Positions 15,952 through 23,832 of a DNA stretch of 28,827 nt are shown piece after piece. The position numbers were made by a program, and so were the translations under genes. The DNA is from CAZPLZ01 sp964587525 (GTDB lineage Bacteria; Oederibacteriota; CAKKQC01). The stretch covers positions 1-28,827 of the forward strand of contig CAZPLZ010000014.1 in NCBI GenBank assembly GCA_964587525.1, written 5' to 3'. Within the stretch, counting starts at the first letter, position 1. Each line of letters begins with the position of its first letter. The notes below the pieces were generated by a model. The model saw only the letters and a list, made by a program, of their open reading frames with translations. It did not search any database and was not told the origin of the DNA.

Positions 15952-16888
15952 TCAGTTTCCAATTGATCAAGGTCACCCCGCTGACTTCAATAATTTGTTT
16001 GACCTCGGGGTCGGTAAAAATCAGAAAATCCTGGTAACGATTCGTGCTGAACCAGTCCCAACCGTCATAGGACGGCATCTCCGGATCGTTGAGGGCGGGA
16101 TGCACGATAAACTGCGTCACACCGGGCTTCAAATTCCTGATCGCCTCAATGAACTGAGCACGACGGAATGAAAGCCTTCGCTCTTTGTCCCACGTGACAT
16201 CGAGCACCAACTCATCAAGTTTCGGCATCCCGCGGACTCGATAGCCGTAGACCATCCCTGCAATCCCCTGGAGCAAGAATGTTTTCGGGAGCTTCTTTTT
16301 GACCGGCGTGGAGTCGGGGGAAGGGACCATCGCCGGGAGCCCGAATTCGCGTGCCACCTCGATATACACGCGTATCACCGCGGGCGAAGCGAACGCCGTG
16401 CCCATGTGCGTATCGACGTGCGAGGGGGTGATCCCAGCATCGATGACTTTCTGTATCTGTGCCCGCATCTCGAGGGCGACTTCATCAATCTTGGCGTTCG
16501 ATGGAATCCAGGAGCGAAAGAAACCATCGTCGTCGATGAGGCTGCGGACTTTTTCTCGGGGCGCAACGGATCCCATGCGCGACTTCTTGAACTCAGAGCT
16601 CAACGTGAGGTGGACCCCGACATCCACCTCGGGGTGCTGCCGGCAGTATGTCGCCACCTCATCGAACGCCTGACCGGGCGCATTGATGCTGGCGGAGGTG
16701 ATGATTCCCGCCTCCTGCGCCTGTATGAACGCCTTGTTGACCGCGTGAAAAGTCCCCAGATCGTCGGCGTGGACGATCAGCAGCTTCGCGTCACTTGGGT
16801 AGCCGAGCCGTTGAGCCAGGTTCATGTGGGAAGTGCAACCAGCGATCGCCAACAACAATACTATATTAACTATGTCCCGTGCGCCCAT
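15926..16888 (-). CDS. ChbG/YdjC-family carbohydrate deacetylase, predicted lipoprotein
   Basis: This 320-residue protein belongs to the YdjC/ChbG deacetylase family, which removes N- or O-acetyl groups from oligosaccharides such as chitobiose. Metal-binding residues are visible: HADDLG (40-45, Asp43) and HVDTHMG (His157 and His161). Downstream family segments are present, including HPALNDPEM. Unlike cytosolic ChbG, it starts with a hydrophobic segment (IVNIVLLLAIAGC) ending in a lipobox at Cys18. It is therefore predicted to be a lipid-anchored periplasmic or outer-membrane enzyme, working before uptake. It is divergent from the DUF1537 kinase across 87 bases and convergent with the AKR gene. 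Confidence 0.88.
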   Translation of the reverse strand: MGARDIVNIVLLLAIAGCTSHMNLAQRLGYPSDAKLLIVHADDLGTFHAVNKAFIQAQEAGIITSASINAPGQAFDEVATYCRQHPEVDVGVHLTLSSEFKKSRMGSVAPREKVRSLIDDDGFFRSWIPSNAKIDEVALEMRAQIQKVIDAGITPSHVDTHMGTAFASPAVIRVYIEVAREFGLPAMVPSPDSTPVKKKLPKTFLLQGIAGMVYGYRVRGMPKLDELVLDVTWDKERRLSFRRAQFIEAIRNLKPGVTQFIVHPALNDPEMPSYDGWDWFSTNRYQDFLIFTDPEVKQIIEVSGVTLINWKLIKKVSRKS

Positions 16889-16919
16889 AGCATTTGCAGG
16901 TTCATCATACTATGCGCGC

Positions 16920-16947
16920 TTGACACCGTGATGCGAAGTGTCATGAT
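16920..16947 (+). promoter_or_regulatory. Candidate promoter with operator-like inverted repeat
   Basis: TTGACA (16920-16925) is separated by 16 bases from CATGAT (16942-16947, four of six consensus positions), about 30 bases before the GTG of the DUF1537 gene. The -35 overlaps a 6-11-6 inverted repeat, TGACAC (16921-16926) and GTGTCA (16938-16943). The element lies in the shared 87-base divergent region with the ChbG/YdjC gene, so one regulator could control both. No regulator gene is nearby. Confidence 0.35.
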
Positions 16948-16975
16948 GCAGGCGTGGAGCGGCTAGATTGAGACG

Positions 16976-18352
16976 GTGAGCTTGAAACTTACTTTTTATG
17001 GCGACGATTTCACTGGCTCAACCGATGCCATGGAGGTCCTGAGCCTGGCTGGGATCAGAACCGCACTTTTCCTTGAGCCTCCAACTTCTGACCAGCTGAA
17101 TCAATTTACAAACCTGCAGGCCTTGGGAGTTGCAGGGCTGAGCCGCTCTATGAGTCCCGCCGAGATGGATGTGGAGCTTCCGCCGATTTTTGAAAAACTC
17201 AAGACTCTCGGTGCGCCCTTGGTTCACTACAAGGTCTGTTCAACCTTCGACTCCTCGCCCGAGGTGGGCAGCATCGGCAGGGCTCTGGACCTGGGCCAAA
17301 AGGTCATGAGCGGTCCTTTTACCCCACTCGTGGTTGGAGCTCCTCCGCTGGGACGGTACGTGGTCTTTGGGAACCTCTTTGCCCGGGCGGGCCAGGATGG
17401 TGCGATCTTCCGCCTGGACCAGCATCCCACGATGAGCACCCACCCCATTACCCCCATGGATGAGAGCGACCTGGGACGGCACCTTTCCCGCCAAACCAGC
17501 CGCAAAACAAAGCTTTTTGACTTTCTCCAGATGGAAGGAAATGAACAAGAGGTGGATGAAAGGTTCGCCGAACTGCTCCGTTCGAATCCTGAGGTGGTGC
17601 TCTTCGACGCGTTTGAATCCCATCACCTGCCCCTGATTGGCCGTCTGATCTGGGAAGAGGCGAAGAGGCGGGGCCCGTTGTTCGCCATCGGTTCCTCAGG
17701 AGTGGAATATGCTCTCACCGCGCATTGGAGCCAGGCAGGGCTCGCGACGGGCACCTCAGAATTTTGCAGACCAGGAGCTGCTCAGAAGATGGTGGTGATC
17801 TCCGGGAGCTGTTCTCCGGTGACGGCGCGGCAATTGCAAAAGGCCAAGGAGCAGGGGTTTGCAGACATTCCGTTGGAGACGCCGAGACTTTTTGATCCCA
17901 AGGAATCGAACCAGGAACGTGATCGAGCTGCCACCCAAGCCCTGCGGCATCTCGCTGAGGGGCGCAGCGTCATGTTACACAGCGGGCTTGGTCCCCAGGA
18001 TCCGCGGATTGAAGAATCCGCCCAGCGTCTGCGGTCACTGGGTTACGATGACCAAGCGCAAAGACGAACAAGCGCACGGACCCTGGGAAAGGAATTGGGC
18101 AAACTTCTCCGAACCATCTTGGAAGAATCCAACGTCCGTCGCACGGCGGTCGCGGGAGGAGATATCTCAGGGCATGTCGCGCGGGAGCTGAGTCTTCAGG
18201 CCCTGGAGGTGCTTGTTCCCATTCATCCGGGAGCACCCCTGTGCAAGGCCCATGCGCCCGGCTCTTCCCTGGATGGCCTGGAGGTGCTCTTCAAAGGGGG
18301 TCAACTGGGGAGGGAAGATATCTTTGAAAAGGTTCTGCTGGGAAAGCCCTGA
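16976..18352 (+). CDS. DUF1537 four-carbon acid sugar kinase family protein
   Basis: The 458-residue product has the N-terminal substrate domain signature FYGDDFTGSTDAME (residues 7-20). The C-terminal nucleotide-binding domain has AGGDISGHVARELSL and the terminal FKGGQLGREDIF, as in OtnK, DtnK and DenD-type kinases. These phosphorylate acid sugars such as L/D-threonate, erythronate or 2-keto-tetronate with ATP in the cytosol, usually to feed a following aldolase or decarboxylase. Length is slightly above the usual 420-430. GTG 16976 is the first start giving the conserved N-terminus. The ribosome-binding site is weak. It is convergent with the PfkB gene with only 9 bases between the stops. 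Confidence 0.92.
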   Translation: MSLKLTFYGDDFTGSTDAMEVLSLAGIRTALFLEPPTSDQLNQFTNLQALGVAGLSRSMSPAEMDVELPPIFEKLKTLGAPLVHYKVCSTFDSSPEVGSIGRALDLGQKVMSGPFTPLVVGAPPLGRYVVFGNLFARAGQDGAIFRLDQHPTMSTHPITPMDESDLGRHLSRQTSRKTKLFDFLQMEGNEQEVDERFAELLRSNPEVVLFDAFESHHLPLIGRLIWEEAKRRGPLFAIGSSGVEYALTAHWSQAGLATGTSEFCRPGAAQKMVVISGSCSPVTARQLQKAKEQGFADIPLETPRLFDPKESNQERDRAATQALRHLAEGRSVMLHSGLGPQDPRIEESAQRLRSLGYDDQAQRRTSARTLGKELGKLLRTILEESNVRRTAVAGGDISGHVARELSLQALEVLVPIHPGAPLCKAHAPGSSLDGLEVLFKGGQLGREDIFEKVLLGKP

Positions 18353-18361
18353 CGCCGCGTT

Positions 18362-19291
18362 TTATCTGCGGGCGATCCGCCGGGCCTGCTGAAAGGATTT
18401 CAGCAAGCCGACCCCTCCGGTTCCTGCGACGCTCAAGGCGCCTGCCGCGCAACCCAGTTTGAGAGCCTGCTCGAGCGGAAAGCCACGCAGGACACCCGCG
18501 AGAAATCCAGCATCAAACGAATCGCCTGCACCGGTGGCGTCCACGGTCCGCACGCGAAACGCGGGAACCTTGAGCGAGGCATGGTTGCGCAGCATGGCAA
18601 AACACCCTTTGGCGCCCATTTTGAGAACGACAACACGCCGAACTCCAGCCTGAAGGGCTGCCGCTGCGACCTGCTCAGGGCGTGTCGCCTTGAACTCTGC
18701 ACACGCCTCTTCATAGCTCGGCAGGTAATAATCCACGTAGGGGAGATAGGATTTCACCAGTCCCCACCGCCCTTTGGGATCCCAGCAGGTATCCAGGCTG
18801 GTCATGAGTCCCAGCCGTTTGGCCCGGATGAGCAGGCGGCGCGCCGGCGCTCCGTCCAGTTTAGGGAGGATATACAACGCTGAGAGGTGCAGGGCCCGGT
18901 ACCGGTGCAGCAGCCGGTCCGGCACGATCCGGTCGGTGACTGCGGCGCTGGCGCCAAGCGTGTGCAGGAAACTGCGCTCCCCGTCCTTTGACACCAGCAC
19001 CACCGTGGTCGAGGTTTGAAGTTTCCGATCGCGCATGAGGGTTTGAACATCTACTCCTTCATCGGTGAGCCTGCGCTCCAGAAAGTTCCCAAAGCTGTCC
19101 CGGCCTATGGCAGAGCCAATGCCCACACGCAGGCCCAGCCGGGCGGAGGCGATCGCGCTGTTCAACGCGCAGCCCCCGCCATGGAGCCCGATGGCCTCGA
19201 CCAGCCGCAGTTTCCCGCGCTCAGGGAGCTTCTCGACTGGCCGGACCGTGGTGTCCGCTACCGAATTACCGACGCACATCAGGTCACGCAT
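18362..19291 (-). CDS. PfkB-family carbohydrate kinase
   Basis: ATG 19291 begins MRDLMCVGNSVADTT, the typical first strand of the ribokinase fold, and gives 309 residues, the normal length. The substrate-side loop is LHGGGCALNSAIASARLG (residues 36-53), and the C-terminal signature DATGAGDSFDAGFLAG contains the catalytic base Asp257. Upstream in-frame starts would add about 77 unrelated residues and overlap the divergent aldolase gene, so I reject them. It should phosphorylate a sugar or sugar acid with ATP in the cytosol. It is divergent from the aldolase gene, with only 42 bases between start codons. Confidence 0.92.
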   Translation of the reverse strand: MRDLMCVGNSVADTTVRPVEKLPERGKLRLVEAIGLHGGGCALNSAIASARLGLRVGIGSAIGRDSFGNFLERRLTDEGVDVQTLMRDRKLQTSTTVVLVSKDGERSFLHTLGASAAVTDRIVPDRLLHRYRALHLSALYILPKLDGAPARRLLIRAKRLGLMTSLDTCWDPKGRWGLVKSYLPYVDYYLPSYEEACAEFKATRPEQVAAAALQAGVRRVVVLKMGAKGCFAMLRNHASLKVPAFRVRTVDATGAGDSFDAGFLAGVLRGFPLEQALKLGCAAGALSVAGTGGVGLLKSFQQARRIARR

Positions 19292-19314
19292 GCAATGAAC
19301 GCATCGTCCTCTCG

Positions 19315-19327
19315 CGCTATCATAGCG
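19315..19327. promoter_or_regulatory. Palindrome in the PfkB/aldolase divergent gap
   Basis: CGCTAT-C-ATAGCG is a perfect 6-1-6 inverted repeat in the 42 bases separating the two divergent start codons. It ends seven bases before the aldolase ATG and overlaps its ribosome-binding region (GCGGGAG). It is a candidate operator or an mRNA hairpin; sequence alone cannot decide. Confidence 0.35.
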
Positions 19328-19333
19328 GGAGCG

Positions 19334-20167
19334 ATGAAACCCGTTCAGGCTCGCCTCAACCGGTTGTTCGGGACTTCTGGCAAGTGCCTCGATGTGGCTA
19401 TCGATCACGGCATGTTCAACGAGCCCAGCTTCCTGGCCGGTATTGAGGACATGAAATCGGCGGTGGCCACCCTGGCCCAAGCCGGACCGGACGCCATCCA
19501 GCTCACGCCAGGGCAAGCTCACTTATTGCAAGAAATTCCCGGCAAAGCCAAGCCCGCGCTGGTGCTGCGCACGGATGTCGCCAACGTCTATGGGAGGAGC
19601 CTGCCGCCTGTACTGTATAGCAAGATGGTCGGCGAACCGGTGATGCAAGCCCTGCGTCTCGACGCGGCGTGTGTCGTGGTCAACTTGCTGCTTCTTCCTG
19701 ATCAACCTGACTTGCACGGCCAGTGCATCGACAATATCAACCGCTTGAAGCTGCAATGCGACTCCTTCGGCATGCCGCTGATGATCGAGCCTTTGGTCAT
19801 GAAGACCAATGCGCAAGCTGGAGGGTACATGGTGGACGGGGATGTCAATAAGATTCTGGGCCTGGTCCGGCAGGCCGCGGAGCTGGGCGCAGATGTCATC
19901 AAAGCTGACCCGTGCGATGACCTCTCTCAGTACCACCGGATCGTGCAGACCGCGGGCCGGCCGGTGCTGGTCCGAGGCGGGGGAAAGGTGTCCGAGGAGG
20001 AAGTGTTCAAGCGGACAGCCGAAGTGATGCAGCAGGGGGCCGCCGGCATCGTCTATGGGCGGAACATTATTCAGCACAAGAATCCAGCCCGAATGACCAA
20101 GGCGTTGATGGCGGTAGTCCATGACGGGGCGACGGCGGAGCAAGCACTGAAGATCCTCCGCGGCTGA
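19334..20167 (+). CDS. Class I aldolase, DeoC/LacD (FbaB-like) family
   Basis: The 277-residue product is a Schiff-base aldolase. It has DVAIDHGMFNEP with Asp24, PLMIEPLVMK (about 148-157), GADVIKADPCDD with the Schiff-base lysine Lys190, and the phosphate-binding end LVRGGGKVSEEE plus GIVYGRNIIQH. This resembles class I fructose-bisphosphate aldolases, tagatose-bisphosphate aldolase LacD and 2-amino-3,7-dideoxy-heptulosonate-type enzymes. It would cleave a phosphorylated ketose or sugar acid to dihydroxyacetone phosphate or pyruvate-type products. ATG 19334, after GCGGGAGCG, gives family length; the open frame extends further upstream but only across the divergent PfkB gene. The stop is followed after two bases by the GTG of the oxidoreductase gene, indicating translational coupling. 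Confidence 0.9.
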   Translation: MKPVQARLNRLFGTSGKCLDVAIDHGMFNEPSFLAGIEDMKSAVATLAQAGPDAIQLTPGQAHLLQEIPGKAKPALVLRTDVANVYGRSLPPVLYSKMVGEPVMQALRLDAACVVVNLLLLPDQPDLHGQCIDNINRLKLQCDSFGMPLMIEPLVMKTNAQAGGYMVDGDVNKILGLVRQAAELGADVIKADPCDDLSQYHRIVQTAGRPVLVRGGGKVSEEEVFKRTAEVMQQGAAGIVYGRNIIQHKNPARMTKALMAVVHDGATAEQALKILRG

Positions 20168-20169
20168 CG

Positions 20170-21348
20170 GTGAGGACGGTCAGGTTCGGCGTCATCGGCT
20201 GCGGGCTTGTGGGGAGAGAGTTTGGGTCGGCCATCAGCCGCTGGTGCCATCTTCTGGATCAGAAGGTGGCGCCTCAATTGACCGCGGTGTGCGATACGAA
20301 CCCCGCGGCGCGCGAGTGGTTCACGAAACATTTCAGTTCCGTCACGTTGTCAACTGCGGAGGCAAGTGAAATTCTGGCGTCCCCGGATGTCGATGCCGTC
20401 TACATCGCGGTTCCGCACAACTTGCACGCTGAGCTGTATACCAAGGCGATTGAAGCTGGAAAGCACCTGTTAGGCGAGAAACCGTTTGGAATTGACCTGG
20501 CAGCCTGTGAGCAGATTGTGAACGCCGCGTCCGCACACAAGGAGGTGCTGGTCCGGTGCTCTTCCGAGTTACCGTTCTACCCAGGAGCCCAGCGGGTCAT
20601 CCAGCTCATCCGGGATCAGAAGTTCGGCCGGATCATCGAGGTGGAATCCGGCTTCCTCCACTCCAGCGACCTGGATCCTAACAAGCCCATCAATTGGAAA
20701 CGGCGCACGGCCACATGCGGCGAGTACGGCGTCCTGGGCGATCTGGGGCTGCACGCAATGCATGTGCCACTGAGATTTGGCTGGATGCCTTCCACGGTTC
20801 ATGCGGTGATGTCCAAGATCGTGGACGAGCGCCCGGACGGAAAAGGCGGGATGGCGCCTTGTGAAACTTGGGACAATGCGCGGCTCACGTGCCGGGTGAA
20901 GTCATCCGCAGGGGAGTTTCCCCTGGTGATCCGCACTGAGCGCATCGCACCGGGGGAAACCAACACCTGGTATCTCGAAGTGCGGGGCACGGAGATGTCG
21001 GCCGCCTTCACCACGAAATACCCTCGAACGTTTCGTTATATGGAGTACAAGCCAGGGGAAGAGCAGTCCTGGCGGTCAGTCGATGTTGGCTACCAGTCAG
21101 CCTATCCGACCATCTCTGGCCACATATTTGAATTTGGGTTTCCCGATGCCATCCTGCAGATGTGGGCGGCTTTTTTGAGTGAGCTGGGCGGCGGGCCTGG
21201 CTCGGTGCCGTTCGGGTGTGTGACGCCGCAGGAAGCTTATGAGAGCCACCGGTTGTTCACCGCCGCGCTGGAATCGCACCGGTCGCATACGGAAGTCAGC
21301 TTGTCTCCCTCTCCCATCTCCCTCTCCCCCAAAAGGGGGAGAGAGTAG
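20170..21348 (+). CDS. Gfo/Idh/MocA-family oxidoreductase
   Basis: This 392-residue protein has the N-terminal Rossmann motif FGVIGCGLVGREFG (residues 6-19) and the conserved GEKPFGID, with Lys104 of the EKP motif. It also has a long C-terminal substrate domain with GEYGVLGDLGLHAMHVP (the GGG.L.D.G.H-type segment holding the catalytic His). Members oxidise or reduce sugars and inositols with NAD(P). It starts with GTG two bases after the aldolase stop. The last 17 or so residues (LSPSPISLSPKRGRE) are not native family sequence. They are read through a palindromic repeat at 21304-21357, which probably replaced the original stop. Confidence 0.9.
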   Translation: MRTVRFGVIGCGLVGREFGSAISRWCHLLDQKVAPQLTAVCDTNPAAREWFTKHFSSVTLSTAEASEILASPDVDAVYIAVPHNLHAELYTKAIEAGKHLLGEKPFGIDLAACEQIVNAASAHKEVLVRCSSELPFYPGAQRVIQLIRDQKFGRIIEVESGFLHSSDLDPNKPINWKRRTATCGEYGVLGDLGLHAMHVPLRFGWMPSTVHAVMSKIVDERPDGKGGMAPCETWDNARLTCRVKSSAGEFPLVIRTERIAPGETNTWYLEVRGTEMSAAFTTKYPRTFRYMEYKPGEEQSWRSVDVGYQSAYPTISGHIFEFGFPDAILQMWAAFLSELGGGPGSVPFGCVTPQEAYESHRLFTAALESHRSHTEVSLSPSPISLSPKRGRE

Positions 21349-21357
21349 GGAGAGGAG
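21304..21357. repeat. REP-like palindromic element at the end of the oxidoreductase gene
   Basis: A C/T-rich arm (CCCTCTCCC-type) is followed by CTCTCCCCC-AAAA-GGGGGAGAG, a perfect 9-4-9 hairpin, and then TAGGGAGAGG complementing the outer arm. This is the style of dispersed extragenic palindromes found in many environmental genomes. It carries the oxidoreductase stop codon and lies 15-70 bases ahead of the next gene, where it could also stabilise mRNA or weaken read-through. Only one copy is in this window. Confidence 0.65.
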
Positions 21358-21372
21358 GCCTACGGTTCTCTC

Positions 21373-22557
21373 ATGGCATTAAGCGCCGGGGCGGCCAGGG
21401 TGGATATCACCCCGCGCACGCCCAACTACCTGCATGGTTACTATGGGCGAAATCACGCACACGAAGGAGTGCACGATCCGCTCTCTCTCCGGGCCCTGTG
21501 GGTGCGCAATTCCGCTGGGACCGATGTGGTGATCATCTCCGCTGACATCCTTTGGTTCGGGAATGTCGCAGCCGGCCAGATTCGGACCTTGTGTAAGGCG
21601 CAGCTAGGGGTCCCGCCAGCGCAAGTATTTTTAGCCGGCACGCACACCCATTCGGCCCCCGTGGTGAGCGACGAGCATGTCAATAAAATGGGGGAGGCGT
21701 ACGTTAATAAAGAATGGTTCCATCTGTTGATAGCCCAAGCAGTTGCCGCTGCCGCGATCGCCAGGACACGGCAGAAACCTGTCCGGCTGCGGCTGGCCCG
21801 GGGCGCTTCCCACATTGGGGTCAACCGGCGAGAGCTGAATCCAAAGGGGAAAATCATTCTGGGAAAGGATCAAAACGGACCGTGCGACCGTGAGCTCATC
21901 GGGGTTGCCATTGACGATCTCGACGGGCGCCCCCTCGCCCGGATCGCCAATTTTGCCTGTCACGGCGTGGTCCTCAGTGAGGAGAATTATCTCGTGTCAG
22001 GGGATTGGTGTGGGCTGGCTGAACGGGCCATCGAACAGCGGTTGGACGAATCACCTGTGTTGTTTCTAAGCGGCGGCACGGGAAATATCAATCCGCGGAT
22101 CGGCCCGCAGAACGATTTTGGTCCGGTGGAGGAGCTGGCCGGCGAATTCACGCAGGATTTTTTCAAGCTCGATCAGAGGTGGCAGAACATGTCAGAAAAA
22201 GAAGACCATCTTGCGGGAGTGGAAATGGCACTCGAGTTACCGCGCAAGCCAGAGCAAAAGACTGCGAGTTCAAGCGCGACCAAGACCGTCACTTTACATG
22301 GCCTTCGTCTTGGCCCGGTCCAGATCTTGGGATTTCCCGGTGAGTTGTTCTCCGAAACCACGATGGGTGTGAAGCAGGCTGCGGGTGCCAATCCGGTCAT
22401 GGTCTGCTCATATGTGGACGGCAGCGAGGATGGTTACATACCGGTACGGGAGGCATACGCATTTGGTGGTTATGAAGTGAAGGAGAGCCCGTACGCCGAA
22501 ACCGCGGAGGCGCTCCTGCGCCAAGGTTTTCTGGAACTGCTAGCTCGATTGGGCTAA
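21373..22557 (+). CDS. Neutral/alkaline ceramidase-like hydrolase (N-terminal domain only)
   Basis: The 394 residues match the neutral/alkaline non-lysosomal ceramidase N-terminal domain: MALSAGAARVDITP, metal-binding GTHTHSAP (His91, His93) and FACHGVVL (His197). In true ceramidases the nucleophile lies in a GDVSPN-type motif. Here the equivalent segment reads SGGTGNINPR, lacking that serine, so sphingolipid hydrolysis is doubtful. There is no signal peptide and the C-terminal immunoglobulin-like domain of real ceramidases is absent, so it is probably a cytosolic hydrolase of another amide or ester. It follows the Gfo/Idh gene by 24 bases on the same strand and likely belongs to the carbohydrate operon. 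Confidence 0.85.
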   Translation: MALSAGAARVDITPRTPNYLHGYYGRNHAHEGVHDPLSLRALWVRNSAGTDVVIISADILWFGNVAAGQIRTLCKAQLGVPPAQVFLAGTHTHSAPVVSDEHVNKMGEAYVNKEWFHLLIAQAVAAAAIARTRQKPVRLRLARGASHIGVNRRELNPKGKIILGKDQNGPCDRELIGVAIDDLDGRPLARIANFACHGVVLSEENYLVSGDWCGLAERAIEQRLDESPVLFLSGGTGNINPRIGPQNDFGPVEELAGEFTQDFFKLDQRWQNMSEKEDHLAGVEMALELPRKPEQKTASSSATKTVTLHGLRLGPVQILGFPGELFSETTMGVKQAAGANPVMVCSYVDGSEDGYIPVREAYAFGGYEVKESPYAETAEALLRQGFLELLARLG

Positions 22558-22662
22558 GCCTTCACCCACGGCGGGGCGGCTGGCGCGGGACCCCCCGGGA
22601 CCGTGGTAGAATTAACATGGAAATATGAACATGGCGTGTTCAATCTTCATGAATCCTCCCGG

Positions 22663-23811
22663 ATGGTGAAAAGGCCCCGGCTGGAGAGGCTGGTCCGCAG
22701 GCTGATCGGGTGGAGCCCGGTGACGTCGATTCTGGGGCCGCGCCAGTGCGGCAAGACGACGCTTGCCCGCATGGTGGCCGGGAAGGGAGCGCATTTCTTC
22801 GACCTCGAGAAGCCCGTGGACTACGAACGGCTCGCCGATCCGGCCAGGACGCTGAGCGGCCTGAAGGGCCTCGTCGTCCTCGACGAGATCCAGAGGCGGC
22901 CGGAGCTGTTCAACCACCTCCGGGTGCTGGCGGACCGGCGCCCCCTGCCGTGCCGGTTCCTCATCCTGGGGAGCGCTTCGCCGTTCCTGGTGAAGGGCGT
23001 GTCCGAGAGCCTTGCCGGCCGGGTCGCTTTCGTGAACATGGGGGGCTTCACGCTGGACGAGGCTGGAAAAGGCGCCGTGGACCGGCTCTGGCTGAGGGGC
23101 GGGTTCCCCCGGTCCTTCCTGGCGAAGACCGAAGCGCAGAGCGTTTCCTGGCGCGAGGACATGATCCAGACCTTCCTCGAAAGGGACATGCCGCAACTGG
23201 AATTCGGGCCCCCCGCCGCCACCGTACGCCGTTTCTGGACGATGCTGGCCCATTATCACGGCCGGGTGTGGAACGCGAGCGAGATAGCGGGTTCGCTGGG
23301 GTTCTCGCACATGACCGCGAAGCGGTACGTGGATTTCCTTTCCGGCACTTTCATGGTCCGCCAACTCCAGCCGTGGCACCTGAACGTGAAGAAGAGGCTG
23401 GTAAAGTCCCCGAAGGTGTATATCAGGGACTCGGGGATACTGCATTCACTGCTCGGCATCAGGACGCGTGGTGAGCTCGAATCCAATCCCAAACTGGGGG
23501 ACTCCTGGGAGGGGTTCGCTATGGAGCAGGTGCTGGCGGTAACGCGAGACCGCGACGCCTACTTCTGGGCGACCCATTCCGGGGGTGAACTCGACCTGAT
23601 TATCCGCAGTGGTCCCCGCCGGTGGGGGTTCGAGTTCAAGTGCGCGGACGTTCCCCGGATGACCAGGTCGATGGGGCTGGCTCTCGAGGACGTGAAGCTG
23701 GAGAAGATCTGGGTCGTGTATCCGGGAGCGCACAGCTATCCGATCCGCGACAGGGTTGAAGCGCTGGCGATCAAGGACCTGGGGACTGCGATCAGGAAGG
23801 TAGGCAAGTGA
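22663..23811 (+). CDS. AAA+ ATPase with C-terminal DUF4143
   Basis: From ATG 22663 the 382-residue protein has a Walker A (GPRQCGKTT, residues 25-33), Walker B (LVVLDEIQRRPEL), a GSASPFL sensor-like strand, and then the DUF4143 domain. That domain carries helix-rich DNA-binding-like segments (NASEIAGSLGFSHMTAKRYVDFL) and a PD-(D/E)xK-like end (FWATHSGGELDLIIRSG... WGFEFKCAD). This family is widespread, very patchily distributed and functionally unassigned. The gene is distinctly G+C-rich relative to its surroundings. The start at 22603 is possible but adds unrelated residues. It does not obviously belong to the preceding carbohydrate operon. Confidence 0.9.
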   Translation: MVKRPRLERLVRRLIGWSPVTSILGPRQCGKTTLARMVAGKGAHFFDLEKPVDYERLADPARTLSGLKGLVVLDEIQRRPELFNHLRVLADRRPLPCRFLILGSASPFLVKGVSESLAGRVAFVNMGGFTLDEAGKGAVDRLWLRGGFPRSFLAKTEAQSVSWREDMIQTFLERDMPQLEFGPPAATVRRFWTMLAHYHGRVWNASEIAGSLGFSHMTAKRYVDFLSGTFMVRQLQPWHLNVKKRLVKSPKVYIRDSGILHSLLGIRTRGELESNPKLGDSWEGFAMEQVLAVTRDRDAYFWATHSGGELDLIIRSGPRRWGFEFKCADVPRMTRSMGLALEDVKLEKIWVVYPGAHSYPIRDRVEALAIKDLGTAIRKVGK

Positions 23812-23832
23812 CGCCGGCACGTGCCGCCGAAG

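Noticed and set aside
19016..19333. Upstream start extending the aldolase gene
   Set aside because: The extension only reads the antisense of the divergent PfkB gene and does not resemble aldolases.
19292..19522. Longer PfkB protein starting at 19522
   Set aside because: The extra 77 residues are antisense to the aldolase; the ribokinase fold begins at MRDLMCVGN.
22612..23474. Long open frames on both strands across the DUF4143 gene
   Set aside because: They are low-complexity, Arg/Pro/Gly-rich shadows expected in G+C-rich coding DNA.
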